64,000 bases of DNA from Bacteroidota bacterium (GTDB lineage Bacteria > Bacteroidota > Bacteroidia > Bacteroidales > Paludibacteraceae). Below the pieces are notes generated by a model. That model was not told where the DNA came from. It worked only from the letters and a program-made list of their open reading frames with translations, and did not search any database. The translations under genes and the position numbers were made by a program. The stretch is taken from the NCBI GenBank assembly GCA_023391625.1, contig JAEWAN010000023.1, positions 56,046 to 120,045 of the forward strand, in the 5' to 3' direction. Shown one piece after another: positions 1-8,021 of this stretch; position 1 is the first letter of the stretch, and each line of letters begins with the position of its first letter.

Positions 1-16
1 AGAATGAAGGTACTCG

Positions 17-1318
17 TTATGGCTCTAAAGATTTGAATGCCTGTTCAAGATCAGCTTTTAGGTCTTTTACGTTTTCTATACCTATTGATAAACGCAGGAG
101 TCCGGGTGTTACACCCGCAGCCGCTTGTTCTTCCGGAGAAAGTTGTTCATGTGTCGTGGCAGCCGGATGTATAATCAGCGATTTGGCATCCCCTACATTG
201 GCAAGGTGGCTGAACAATGTCAGTTTGTTAATAAACTCATCAGCCTGTGAAGGATCGCCTTTAATTTTGAATGTTAATACAGAACCTGCACCGCGTGGAA
301 AATATTTCTGTGCCAATTCGTAGTACCGGTTGCTTTTAAGTCCCGGATAGTTTACGTACTCCACCTGAGGATGCTGTTCGAGCCACTCTGCGATAGTCTG
401 TGCATTGGAAACGTGCCTTTCTACACGTAAAGATAAAGATTCCAGCCCCTGCAACAGCAGGAATGAATTGAATGGGCTGGGAGTGTTTCCCCAGTCACGC
501 AATCCTTCCACACGTGCACGCAGAGTAAAGGCAATATTTCCAAATGGACCGTTTGTTCCGAATACGTCCCAGAAAACAAGCCCGTGATAACTTTCCGACG
601 GCTCGGTAAATTCGGGGAATTTACCGTTTCCCCAGTTGAATTTTCCACTATCCACAATTACCCCTCCTAAGGCTGTTCCGTGTCCTCCGATCCACTTGGT
701 TGCGCTTTCCACTACCACGCTGGCGCCATGCTCCAGAGGACGGAACAAGTACCCCCCTGCACCGAACGTGTTGTCAACGATTAATGGAATATCATGGCGG
801 TCGGCTACGGCAGCTATTGCTTCAAAATCAGGTATGTTGAGGTGCGGATTACCCAGTGTCTCCAGATAAATAGCTTTGGTTTTTTCATCGATTAATTTTT
901 CAAAAGAATCGGGATCATCATTAGCCGTGAAACGGACTTCTACTCCCAAACGTTTAAACTGGTTTTTGAACTGGTTGTAAGTACCTCCGTAAAGGTGAGA
1001 GGTCGATACAAAATTATCTCCAACGGATAAGATATTGTTTAGTGCGATAAATTGGGCTGATTGTCCCGAAGAGGTGGCCAGTGCGGAAGCACCGCCTTCA
1101 AGTGCGGCGATCCGTTTTTCAAAAACATCGGTAGTCGGGTTCATTAACCGGGTGTAGATATTACCGAACTTTTTAAGTCCGAAAAGATCAGCTCCGTCTT
1201 TAGCATTTTCAAAAACGTAGGAAGAAGTTAGATATATGGGAACGGCTCTTGCGTGTGTTGTCGGGTCTACTTCCTGTCCTGCATGCACCTGTAATGTTTC
1301 AAAGCTTAAAGTACTCAT
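17..1318 (-). CDS. metY: O-acetylhomoserine sulfhydrylase (PLP)
   Basis: 433 aa, the full length usual for the Cys/Met-metabolism PLP family (fold type I). It makes homocysteine or methionine precursors from O-acetylhomoserine and sulfide. The N-terminus (SFETLQVHAGQE) and the YTRLMNPTTDVFE stretch are typical of MetY. The PLP region is clear: aspartate D182 in LIVDNTFGAGG and the Schiff-base lysine K208 in SATKWIGGHG. The gene is transcribed away from cysK, which lies upstream on the same strand, and has its own promoter and a roughly 220-nt structured leader. The stop codon lies 16 bp from the window edge, so the next gene on this strand is not visible. O-acetylserine as a substrate cannot be excluded from sequence. 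Confidence 0.95.
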   Translation of the reverse strand: MSTLSFETLQVHAGQEVDPTTHARAVPIYLTSSYVFENAKDGADLFGLKKFGNIYTRLMNPTTDVFEKRIAALEGGASALATSSGQSAQFIALNNILSVGDNFVSTSHLYGGTYNQFKNQFKRLGVEVRFTANDDPDSFEKLIDEKTKAIYLETLGNPHLNIPDFEAIAAVADRHDIPLIVDNTFGAGGYLFRPLEHGASVVVESATKWIGGHGTALGGVIVDSGKFNWGNGKFPEFTEPSESYHGLVFWDVFGTNGPFGNIAFTLRARVEGLRDWGNTPSPFNSFLLLQGLESLSLRVERHVSNAQTIAEWLEQHPQVEYVNYPGLKSNRYYELAQKYFPRGAGSVLTFKIKGDPSQADEFINKLTLFSHLANVGDAKSLIIHPAATTHEQLSPEEQAAAGVTPGLLRLSIGIENVKDLKADLEQAFKSLEP

Positions 1319-1541
1319 ATTCTTATATTATTTAGTTGGTTGATTTGTTTATTTTGATTTGTCGGAATTTTGTAATAGCCGGAATCATACCGGTTATATA
1401 TATTTTGCTTATTATAGTGCTGCTTGGCAGCACATTCGGGATAGGACAAACATCACGCAACAAACCCCGGCTTTTGGGAAGCGGTTAGTCTGCTGCTTAT
1501 ATGTGATGTTTGTTAAAGTGGTCATGTGTGTATTGTGTGTG
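1319..1541 (-). promoter_or_regulatory. structured 5' leader of metY
   Basis: About 220 nt between the predicted start site and the metY ATG, without a convincing ORF. Seen on the minus strand: a perfect 11-bp outer stem (1503-1513 with 1446-1456), an inner 8-bp stem directly inside it (1489-1496 with 1457-1464) that needs two G-U pairs and therefore fits RNA of this strand, small AACC/GGTT and GCTT/AAGC helices inside, then a separate 7-bp hairpin with a 3-nt loop (1417-1433). I cannot match it to SAM-I, SAM-II or cobalamin consensus cores. A riboswitch or attenuator is an inference. Confidence 0.5.
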
Positions 1542-1547
1542 ATGATG

Positions 1548-1555
1548 CAAAAATA
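1548..1555 (-). promoter_or_regulatory. metY -7 promoter element
   Basis: TATTTTTG on the minus strand matches the Bacteroidetes TAnnTTTG element. No good TTTG -33 box lies upstream; instead an 18-bp palindrome is centred near -42, suggesting activator dependence. Confidence 0.6.
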
Positions 1556-1577
1556 GATGCCCGTTCCCGTTTGGTAA

Positions 1578-1595
1578 ATACCACAAATATGGTAT
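1578..1595 (-). promoter_or_regulatory. candidate sulfur-gene operator, metY copy
   Basis: ATACCATATTTGTGGTAT on the minus strand: half-sites ATACCA and TGGTAT separated by six bases. It differs at one of 18 positions from the copy at 2682-2699 upstream of cysK. Exactly 22 bp separate it from the -7 element, as at cysK. Confidence 0.65.
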
Positions 1596-1615
1596 ATTGT
1601 TCAAGTGTATATATA

Positions 1616-1645
1616 AAAAAAGCTAAGTCCGCGACTTAGCTTTTT
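1616..1645 (-). terminator. terminator of cysK
   Basis: Perfect 8-bp stem GCTAAGTC/GACTTAGC with a 3-nt loop, flanked by A- and T-runs on both sides, just after the cysK stop. It could work in both directions. Confidence 0.85.
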
Positions 1646-1652
1646 GTTGTTT

Positions 1653-2600
1653 TTATAACGGATATTCATCGAAAGCGTATAAGACTGTGGATAAATACCG
1701 CTCTCCCGTATCGGGTAGTATGGCCACAATATTTTTTCCTTTATTTTCCGGTAGCGCTGCTAACTGTGCTGCGGCGTATACGGCAGCTCCCGCAGAGATA
1801 CCTACCAGCAAGCCTTCTGATTTAGCCAGTTCCCGGCTTGTCCGGATGGCAGCATCATTGTCAACCGGTATTATTTTGTCAACAATAGCTGCATCGTATG
1901 TCTTGGGAATGAATCCTGCTCCAATACCCTGTATTTTATGTGGACCGGGTTTCCCTCCGGAGAGAACTGGAGAATCAGCAGGCTCTACTGCAATAATCTG
2001 TATGTTCGGATTAAGTTCCTTTAAGCGTTTTCCTGTTCCGCTTACGGTTCCTCCTGTTCCTACTCCGGCCACAAAGATATCTACTTTGCCGTCGGTGTCG
2101 CGCCAGATTTCTTCCGCAGTTGTGCGTACATGCACTTCCGGGTTTGCCGGGTTTTCAAATTGTTGCAGGATAACAGCATTTTCAGTTTCTTTTTGCAGTG
2201 ATTCTGCTTTGGTTATAGCTCCTTTCATACCTTCTGCTCCCGGAGTAAGTACAATCACTGCTCCTAAAGCTTTCAGCAGATTCCGGCGTTCAAGGCTCAT
2301 GGTCTCAGGCATGGTGAGGATTAATTTATATCCCTTGGTTGCAGATACAAAAGCCAGCCCTATTCCGGTGTTTCCGCTTGTCGGTTCTATAATGGTAGAG
2401 CCCGGTTTAAGAATACCTTTAGCTTCGGCGTTTTCAATCATAGCCAGAGCTATACGGTCTTTTACGCTTCCCAATGGATTGAAATATTCCAGTTTCCCTA
2501 TTACATGTGCCTGTAATCCGTGTTGTTTTTCAAAAGAACTTAGTTCTAAGAGGGGGGTGTTACCTATCAGGTCTGTCAGTTTTTTCGCGATTCGTGCCAT
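1653..2600 (-). CDS. cysK: cysteine synthase A (O-acetylserine sulfhydrylase)
   Basis: 315 aa, the usual length for fold-type II PLP cysteine synthases. It joins sulfide to O-acetylserine in the cytoplasm to give cysteine. Seen: IGNTPL near the start, the PLP lysine K47 in NPLGSVKDR, the phosphate/substrate loop TSGNTGIGLA, the glycine-rich GVGTGGTVSG PLP-phosphate loop, and the C-terminal PDTGERYLST segment. Its promoter shares an operator architecture with metY and lies back to back with a LuxR-type regulator gene, so the three are likely co-regulated by sulfur supply (inference). Confidence 0.96.
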   Translation of the reverse strand: MARIAKKLTDLIGNTPLLELSSFEKQHGLQAHVIGKLEYFNPLGSVKDRIALAMIENAEAKGILKPGSTIIEPTSGNTGIGLAFVSATKGYKLILTMPETMSLERRNLLKALGAVIVLTPGAEGMKGAITKAESLQKETENAVILQQFENPANPEVHVRTTAEEIWRDTDGKVDIFVAGVGTGGTVSGTGKRLKELNPNIQIIAVEPADSPVLSGGKPGPHKIQGIGAGFIPKTYDAAIVDKIIPVDNDAAIRTSRELAKSEGLLVGISAGAAVYAAAQLAALPENKGKNIVAILPDTGERYLSTVLYAFDEYPL

Positions 2601-2651
2601 ATCTTTTTATTTTAGATGATTGATTTTACTTGTTGTATTATTTTGTCGTTA

Positions 2652-2659
2652 CAAAGGTA
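2652..2659 (-). promoter_or_regulatory. cysK -7 promoter element
   Basis: TACCTTTG on the minus strand, 51 bp before the ATG. The distance to the palindrome at 2682 is 22 bp, identical to metY, which favours this element over the alternative TATTTTTG at 2677-2684 that overlaps the palindrome. Confidence 0.6.
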
Positions 2660-2681
2660 CCGTATCGGTTTTGTTGCAAAA

Positions 2682-2699
2682 ATAGCATATTTGTGGTAT
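2682..2699. promoter_or_regulatory. candidate sulfur-gene operator between divergent promoters
   Basis: ATAGCATATTTGTGGTAT, 17/18 identical to the metY site. It lies 22 bp from the cysK -7 element and 21 bp from the -7 element of the divergent regulator gene, so one bound protein could act on both promoters. Confidence 0.65.
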
Positions 2700-2720
2700 A
2701 TTGAACCGGATTCAAATAAC

Positions 2721-2728
2721 TATCTTTG
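2721..2728 (+). promoter_or_regulatory. -7 promoter element of the LuxR-type gene
   Basis: TATCTTTG, a perfect TAnnTTTG match, 32 bp before the ATG at 2761. No consensus -33 TTTG is present at the expected distance. Confidence 0.65.
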
Positions 2729-2760
2729 TATTAAATCAGTAGTCCGATTAAAAACGAGGT

Positions 2761-3411
2761 ATGAAAATATACATTGTAGCAGATAACCAGTTTATAACCA
2801 GTGAAGGTCTGGTAGTCCTGCTCCGGAAGATATCCGGAGATGATAGTGTCATCCTGCGGGTAAAAACAAAAAAGGAGTTGCAGGACAAACTGACAGATCA
2901 TCCTGCGGCTATTGTTGTGCTGGATTATACGTTATTTGATTTTATCTCTTTGGAACAAATGCTGATTGTTAAAGCTGCATATAAAAGGTCGTCTTGGGTT
3001 CTTTTTTCGGAAGAGTTGGGGGAAAGTTTCCTTCGCCGGGTTCTGGCCATTGATCCGACCTTGAGCATTGTTATGAAGCAGGATTCGGAGAAGCAACTCT
3101 TAATGGTATTGCAGTCTGCCTCTGAAGGGATTCCGTGTATTTGTGAATCGGTGGAGCAACTCCTCCAGTCGGCTATAAAAGAAAATGTTGCACAGTCGGA
3201 CAAACTTACCCCTTCTGAAAAGGTTATTCTTCGAGAAATAGCTATGGGAAAAACAACTAAGGAAATAGCTTATGAGAAAAACCTTAGTTTTCATACCGTT
3301 AATTCCCATCGTAAGAATATATTCCGTAAACTGGAAATAAACAACGTGCATGAGGCTGTGAAATATGCTATCCGTGCCGGGATTCTGGATATTGCCGAAT
3401 ATTATATTTAG
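2761..3411 (+). CDS. LuxR/NarL-family response-regulator-like transcription factor
   Basis: 216 aa. Residues 1-120 resemble a receiver domain: a hydrophobic first strand ending in D8, the phosphoacceptor-like D55 in VVLDYTLFD, S83 after strand four and K105. The acidic pocket is thin (one Asp near the N-terminus), so phosphorylation is uncertain. Residues 150-205 form a GerE/LuxR helix-turn-helix (LTPSEKVILREIAMGKTTKE, then NLSFHTVNSHRKNIFRKL). No sensor kinase is adjacent. It is transcribed divergently from cysK with a palindrome midway between the promoters, so control of sulfur genes is a reasonable inference but not shown. Confidence 0.85.
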   Translation: MKIYIVADNQFITSEGLVVLLRKISGDDSVILRVKTKKELQDKLTDHPAAIVVLDYTLFDFISLEQMLIVKAAYKRSSWVLFSEELGESFLRRVLAIDPTLSIVMKQDSEKQLLMVLQSASEGIPCICESVEQLLQSAIKENVAQSDKLTPSEKVILREIAMGKTTKEIAYEKNLSFHTVNSHRKNIFRKLEINNVHEAVKYAIRAGILDIAEYYI

Positions 3412-3578
3412 CTGAATTTTGCAAAATGGATTTGCAACTTGCAGCCTGTTTTTGTGGTACAAACTGTAATCAGGAAAAAGTTGTTTGGCGAAAATGGATG
3501 ATAGAAAATCAGACTCTGTATTGTATCTTATGTTTAAAAGGGTTGGCTGAATGGCTGTAATTCCTTGTTTCTATAGAC

Positions 3579-3612
3579 AAAATCTTCGGGATACTATCCC
3601 GGAGATTTTTTG
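3579..3612 (+). terminator. Rho-independent terminator
   Basis: Stem of AATCT-CGGGAT paired with ATCCCG-AGATT with one internal mismatch and a 3-nt loop, followed by T6. Confidence 0.8.
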
Positions 3613-3644
3613 TATTGACCAGAATCGGAATAATATTAGGAGGT

Positions 3645-3683
3645 AAATATTTTTATTCTGGGGTGGACAGAATAAAAATATTT
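3645..3683. repeat. 16-bp perfect inverted repeat
   Basis: Arms AAATATTTTTATTCTG (3645-3660) and its exact complement (3668-3683) with a 7-base GC-rich spacer GGGTGGA. No T-run follows, so it is not a standard terminator. Part of the arm recurs as CAGAATAAAAA at 3749-3759 and in weaker form (CCAGAATCGGAATAA) at 3619-3633. It probably serves as a regulatory site for the operon starting at 3850. Confidence 0.6.
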
Positions 3684-3802
3684 GATAGGGAAAATATTTC
3701 TTTATATAGGCTGAGAGGCTTTTAAAAACGTTTTTTTGCCGCTTTGGTCAGAATAAAAACCATGTTGAATAGTTGGGAAACATGTCCTAACATATAGTAT
3801 TT

Positions 3803-3810
3803 TATATTTG
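3803..3810 (+). promoter_or_regulatory. -7 promoter element
   Basis: TATATTTG, 39 bp upstream of the ATG at 3850. Confidence 0.6.
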
Positions 3811-3849
3811 CTGTCAGAAATTATGTAATTTAACTTTACAATAAAATAC

Positions 3850-6276
3850 ATGGAAAAAATGAAAAAGATTTGTTTTTTAAGTGCAATTGGAATGCTGTTC
3901 GGCATTCAGGCATTTTCTCAAGTGCCGGCATGGAATCCCGGATCAACATCGGACAATGTGTTGTATGATCCGTCAGTAAGTTTACCGGGAAAATTTGACC
4001 CGAAGTGGACAGATGTTTATGTAAGTATTGAAAAGAGTGTCGTGGATTTAAAAGACGGTATGTTAAAATTGGAAACCGACTCCGGTGCATTTTATGGGTA
4101 TGAACTGAAAGCTGCTGATTTTGCTCCGGGTAATGCGTTTACTTTGGATGTCAAGGGGCAGATGCTTACGGAAGAATCTGTTTTCGGTGTAAACCTGGGA
4201 TGGGGTACAGGAAAAAATATTCGTCTGGATTTTACGCAGAATTCTATTGTAGATGCTAAAACCAATACAGTATTGAAAGCTGATCTCACTTCTACGGAAA
4301 TGGATAATTACCGTATTGTTGTGGAAAACGAGGAAGCTGCTCTTTATAAAAATTTTGATTTTATCACTCAGTTGGATGTTAATTCCAATGATGTGGTAAA
4401 AGACGGCGGTTTTGAAAGTATGACTACGGAAGAAGCTTCTGCTTATTGGGGACATGATGGATATACAAAAATAGAGGTTGTTAATACGGAAAAACATTCC
4501 GGTGAAAGATCTATGATGTGGAATAATAATTGGAACGGACGTTTTATGCCTAATTTGGAAGTGTTGCCTAATGCAACTTATGAACTTTCTTTCTGGGCTA
4601 AAATGGTGACAGATAAGGGATGGGGCTCACAAGCCATGAATGGTGGTGTGTGGGTTGATAACGTAAAAGTGGCTAGTATGCAATTGATAGGTGATTCATG
4701 GAAGCAATATACTTGCACGTTTACAACCAGTTCTATTACAGAAACAGCTTATTGGGAACTTCATAACGGATGGGAGGATGCTAAGGATATTTCTATTTAT
4801 TTTGATGATATAACATTAACCAGAACATCAGAAACATCATTTATACAGGTTGGTAATATCTATCCGCAAAAGAAATCTACTATTAATGTAGGTAAAGTGT
4901 CTTTCCTGGATGGCAAGGTTTATCGTCCTGTTACACAGGCAGACCTGAATGCTTTAATACAGGAAGCGGAAACTATTAAGGAAGCTGCTGTTCCGGGTAG
5001 CGCTGTAGGAAACTATCCTGCTTATGCGATAGAACGTTTTGAAACAGATATAAACACAGCAAAACAAGCGGCAGGGGCTACTCCTGTTGTTGCAGAGCAG
5101 GTGGACACAGCATATGGTACATTGCAGAAAGCAATAGATTTGTTCAAGCGTTCAGAAATAACCGATGCCGCTACTCTGGAGTCAATCACGGTTTCCGTTA
5201 AAGATGATGTTTTGAAAGAAAATATGAGTACTTCTGTCCTTTTAAGCGGAAAACTGACTAACGGTAGTGAGGCTGATTTGAGCATGGCTAAGGTAGAGTA
5301 TAAGAGCTTGACACCGGAAACGGTTAATGTAAATGCTTCCGGAGTGGTAACTGCTTTAGCTCCCGGAGAAGGAAAAGTAGAAGTGAAAGTTACTTTGAAC
5401 GCAGTTGAGAAAACAGAAAGCGTAACACTTACTGTAAAAGAATATAATCTTTCTGAAGTGAAATTAAATGCTTATAGCAGTAAAGTAGAGGTTGGTGAAG
5501 CTACAGGAACAAGTTATGTTGTGAAAATGAACGATGGAACAGAGCCGGCAGCTCAGGATATGACCATCGCATTCCAAAGTTTAACACCGGAGATTGCAAC
5601 AATTTCTGAAGCTGGTACTGTTTTAGGAGTAGCAAAGGGTACGGCAAAGATTGAATTGTCTGTTACCGTGTTTGGTAAAACATTGAAAGATGTTCTTGAG
5701 CTTCCGATTATTGAATTGGAAACAGTTACTATTACACCGGCCAGCACTTCATTGGAACCTGAAAAACAATCTACTTATACATTGGCGGGAAAATATTCAG
5801 ATGGCAGTTCCATAACACTGGATTACAGAAATTCAGTTATCTGGAGTGACAACCGCAATGTGGTAAGAGTGAATGACCGTGGTAATTTGGAAACAGTGAA
5901 TGAAGGTATAGCTAATGTGGAAGTTATTGTAAAACGGGTAGGAGTAACAAAGAAACATAGTGTTAAGTTGGAAGTAAAAGGAGAAGGAGAACCAGTTGAC
6001 CCTCCAGCACCACCAGAAACTGGTTTGGATATTGTTAAAGTGGCAGAAAGCACAGCTTACCCTCTTCCGTTTACAAGTGATTTGACAGTAAGTTCACCTG
6101 ATGGAGTTAAAGAAATAGAAGTACTGGGCTTATCCGGAGTGAATATACTGTACCAGGCAGCTTCCGGTTCATCTAAGGAAACGTTTAATTTGGGTGCTTT
6201 GAATACTGGAATTTATTTGCTAAGGGTTACTGATAACAACGGAAACATCAGCACACTGAAAATAACAAAACAATAA
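3850..6276 (+). CDS. T9SS-secreted carbohydrate-binding / Ig-like domain protein
   Basis: 808 aa with a signal peptide (MEKMKKICFLSAIGMLFGIQAFSQ, shown only as a cleavable N-terminus ending near Q24; the second Met is an equally good start). A region around residues 178-330 resembles carbohydrate-binding modules of the CBM4_9 type (GGFES, HSGERSMMW, YELSFWAKM, IYFDDITLTR). A helical FIVAR-like segment follows at about 385-440, then three bacterial Ig-like BIG_2 repeats (about 445-700) and a proline-rich linker. The last 75 residues match a type A T9SS sorting domain (YPLPFTSDLTV, GIYLLRV, ISTLKITKQ). No catalytic domain is obvious. The gene is followed after 28 bp by a sialate O-acetylesterase, so a role in host or plant glycan handling at the surface is inferred. 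Confidence 0.8.
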   Translation: MEKMKKICFLSAIGMLFGIQAFSQVPAWNPGSTSDNVLYDPSVSLPGKFDPKWTDVYVSIEKSVVDLKDGMLKLETDSGAFYGYELKAADFAPGNAFTLDVKGQMLTEESVFGVNLGWGTGKNIRLDFTQNSIVDAKTNTVLKADLTSTEMDNYRIVVENEEAALYKNFDFITQLDVNSNDVVKDGGFESMTTEEASAYWGHDGYTKIEVVNTEKHSGERSMMWNNNWNGRFMPNLEVLPNATYELSFWAKMVTDKGWGSQAMNGGVWVDNVKVASMQLIGDSWKQYTCTFTTSSITETAYWELHNGWEDAKDISIYFDDITLTRTSETSFIQVGNIYPQKKSTINVGKVSFLDGKVYRPVTQADLNALIQEAETIKEAAVPGSAVGNYPAYAIERFETDINTAKQAAGATPVVAEQVDTAYGTLQKAIDLFKRSEITDAATLESITVSVKDDVLKENMSTSVLLSGKLTNGSEADLSMAKVEYKSLTPETVNVNASGVVTALAPGEGKVEVKVTLNAVEKTESVTLTVKEYNLSEVKLNAYSSKVEVGEATGTSYVVKMNDGTEPAAQDMTIAFQSLTPEIATISEAGTVLGVAKGTAKIELSVTVFGKTLKDVLELPIIELETVTITPASTSLEPEKQSTYTLAGKYSDGSSITLDYRNSVIWSDNRNVVRVNDRGNLETVNEGIANVEVIVKRVGVTKKHSVKLEVKGEGEPVDPPAPPETGLDIVKVAESTAYPLPFTSDLTVSSPDGVKEIEVLGLSGVNILYQAASGSSKETFNLGALNTGIYLLRVTDNNGNISTLKITKQ

Positions 6277-6304
6277 TCTGATACTTAAAACAAATAATAG
6301 AGCA

Positions 6305-7654
6305 ATGAAAAAGATTATATTTACATTAATAGTTTGCGTAATGGCAACTATTACAATACAGGCACAGACTGCTGCGGTAAACTTACCTCGTTTCTTCTCA
6401 GACGGGATGGTGCTTCAACGGGAAACAAACGCTCCGTTCTGGGGATTTGCAGATGCCGGAAGCAAAATAGAAGTAACAGCTTCATGGGATAATAAAAAAG
6501 TGGAAACCACAACTCCCGAAAGTGGAAAGTGGATGGTAGAATTGGCTACCCCGAAAGCCGGAGGTCCTTATACCATAAAGGTAAATGAAACGACCATCAA
6601 TAATGTGAAAATTGGTGAAGTATGGTTTTGCTCCGGACAGTCTAATATGAAGATGCGTTTGGGAGAAGCTGATAAATGGACTGTTCAGGATGATAACAAC
6701 ACCAATATCTGTTTCTTTGAAGTTCCGGTAGCAAGAAGTTCAGAACCTCTGTCTACTATAAGCGAGGGAGAATGGCGTTCAGGAGTTATTGATAATAATA
6801 TGCAGCATATCAGTGCTGTGGGTTATTATTTCGCCCGCAGATTGCAGGAAGAACTGAAAATTCCTATTGGAATGATCGGCTTCTATGAAGGTGGAACTCA
6901 CGCCGAAGAATGGACAAGTCCGGAAGTTTTCAAAACTTTGTCTCAAGATGTACAGAGCGCTTTACCGTCAGACAGGGAAGCTGGGTCTTTGTATAACGCG
7001 ATGGTTTATCCAGTACTGCCTTATAAAGGTTCCGGATTTATCTGGTATCAAGGAGAAAACAATAACGGTTATTCACAAACATACAGCCCATTGTTGAAAG
7101 CAATGGTGGAAGGTTGGAGAAAAGACTTTAAAAATGATTATTTACCATTTTATATTGTACAGTTGACTACGTTTTCAACCGATTTCTCTGATTTCCGTTA
7201 CATTCAGCAGCAGCTAAGTGAAGAAATTCCTAATTCAGGTATTGCCGTTACCATCGATTGCGGTGACCAGGGCAATATCCACCCGACGAACAAATATCCA
7301 GTAGGTACAAGATTAGGAGATATGGCTTTAGCTAAAGTTTATGGAAAAGATAAACCGGCAGGAAGTCCTACTTACCGTGAAATGAAAGTAGAAGGAAATA
7401 AAATCAGAATATACTTTGACCATGCAGAAAAGGGGCTTAAAATCACCAGTGGAAATTATCCTTTCTTTTTCGAAATAGCAGGAAGTGATAATGTTTTTGA
7501 AGCAGCCAATGCCCGTATTGAAGGGAATACAATCCTTCTGTGGTCAGACAATATTGAATCTCCTACCCAGGCACGTTATTTTAAAAAGAATTATGCTGAG
7601 CCTAACCTGTTCTCAGAAGACGGTTATCCAGTAGCTCCTTTCGTAACGAAATAA
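6305..7654 (+). CDS. sialate O-acetylesterase-like SGNH hydrolase
   Basis: 449 aa with a signal peptide ending near AQT. It belongs to the SASA/DUF303 family, which removes O-acetyl groups from sialic acids or other glycans. Seen: N-terminal beta domain with PRFFSDGMVLQRE, the nucleophile S113 in FCSGQSNM, the WYQGENN block, and the His-containing block GNIHPTNKYPVGTRLGD. Compared with two-part enzymes of about 650 aa, this is a compact single SGNH version. It has no T9SS tail and is probably periplasmic. It is the second gene of an operon with the 808-aa surface protein. Confidence 0.88.
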   Translation: MKKIIFTLIVCVMATITIQAQTAAVNLPRFFSDGMVLQRETNAPFWGFADAGSKIEVTASWDNKKVETTTPESGKWMVELATPKAGGPYTIKVNETTINNVKIGEVWFCSGQSNMKMRLGEADKWTVQDDNNTNICFFEVPVARSSEPLSTISEGEWRSGVIDNNMQHISAVGYYFARRLQEELKIPIGMIGFYEGGTHAEEWTSPEVFKTLSQDVQSALPSDREAGSLYNAMVYPVLPYKGSGFIWYQGENNNGYSQTYSPLLKAMVEGWRKDFKNDYLPFYIVQLTTFSTDFSDFRYIQQQLSEEIPNSGIAVTIDCGDQGNIHPTNKYPVGTRLGDMALAKVYGKDKPAGSPTYREMKVEGNKIRIYFDHAEKGLKITSGNYPFFFEIAGSDNVFEAANARIEGNTILLWSDNIESPTQARYFKKNYAEPNLFSEDGYPVAPFVTK

Positions 7655-7729
7655 GTGTTTGAAAAAGGATGAAACTAAAGTAAACGGTTAATAATAGATA
7701 ATAATTGTGTTTTTAGTTAATTATTATCA

Positions 7730-7773
7730 CCCTTTCAAGTTTGCCGCGATGGCAAGCTTGAAAGGGTTTTTTT
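7730..7773 (+). terminator. strong Rho-independent terminator
   Basis: Stem CCCTTTCAAG-TTGCC against GGCAAG-CTTGAAAGGG, followed by T7. It ends the esterase operon. Confidence 0.9.
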
Positions 7774-7940
7774 ATAGTGAAAGTTTTGGCTTATTACAGG
7801 TTTGAATGTTACCACGATTGCAAATACCGATTTTGTTCTCAGTAAAATACTATTGAGGCTGAAGTATGTTTGTTTTAAATAGTTGGAAGGTGTCTTTAAA
7901 TAGAATGTAAATTTGGTTTAATTAATAATATTGAGACTCT

Positions 7941-7972
7941 TTTGTCATTTAATTGGGTTTATTGTATCTTTG
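7941..7972 (+). promoter_or_regulatory. canonical Bacteroidetes promoter
   Basis: TTTG at 7941-7944, 20-bp spacer, TATCTTTG at 7965-7972: the cleanest match to the TTTG/TAnnTTTG consensus in the window, about 50 bp upstream of the lipoprotein gene at 8022. Confidence 0.8.
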
Positions 7973-8021
7973 TGGCTTGAAAAAGATACAATTAATACAA
8001 TTTAGGTAAAATCAGGTTATA

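Larger units (their letters stand above)
3412..3849 (+). other. 438-bp intergenic region with terminator, inverted repeat and promoter
   Basis: No plausible gene. It holds the terminator of the upstream regulator (3579-3612), a 16-bp perfect inverted repeat (3645-3683), a further copy of its CAGAATAAAAA arm at 3749-3759, and a TATATTTG promoter element at 3803-3810. Confidence 0.6.
7655..8021 (+). other. 367-bp intergenic region
   Basis: Contains the terminator at 7730-7773 and a canonical promoter at 7941-7972 for the next lipoprotein gene. I see no gene in it. Confidence 0.6.

Noticed and set aside
1359..1556. 65-aa plus-strand ORF in the metY leader
   Set aside because: It overlaps the structured leader and promoter of metY and has no protein-like features.
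1687..2619. 310-aa open frame on the plus strand opposite cysK
   Set aside because: Shadow of cysK: low-complexity Ser/Pro-rich translation, no promoter, and the minus-strand frame has all cysteine synthase motifs.
2677..2684. TATTTTTG as an alternative cysK promoter element
   Set aside because: It overlaps the palindrome; TACCTTTG at 2652-2659 gives the same 22-bp spacing as at metY and is preferred.
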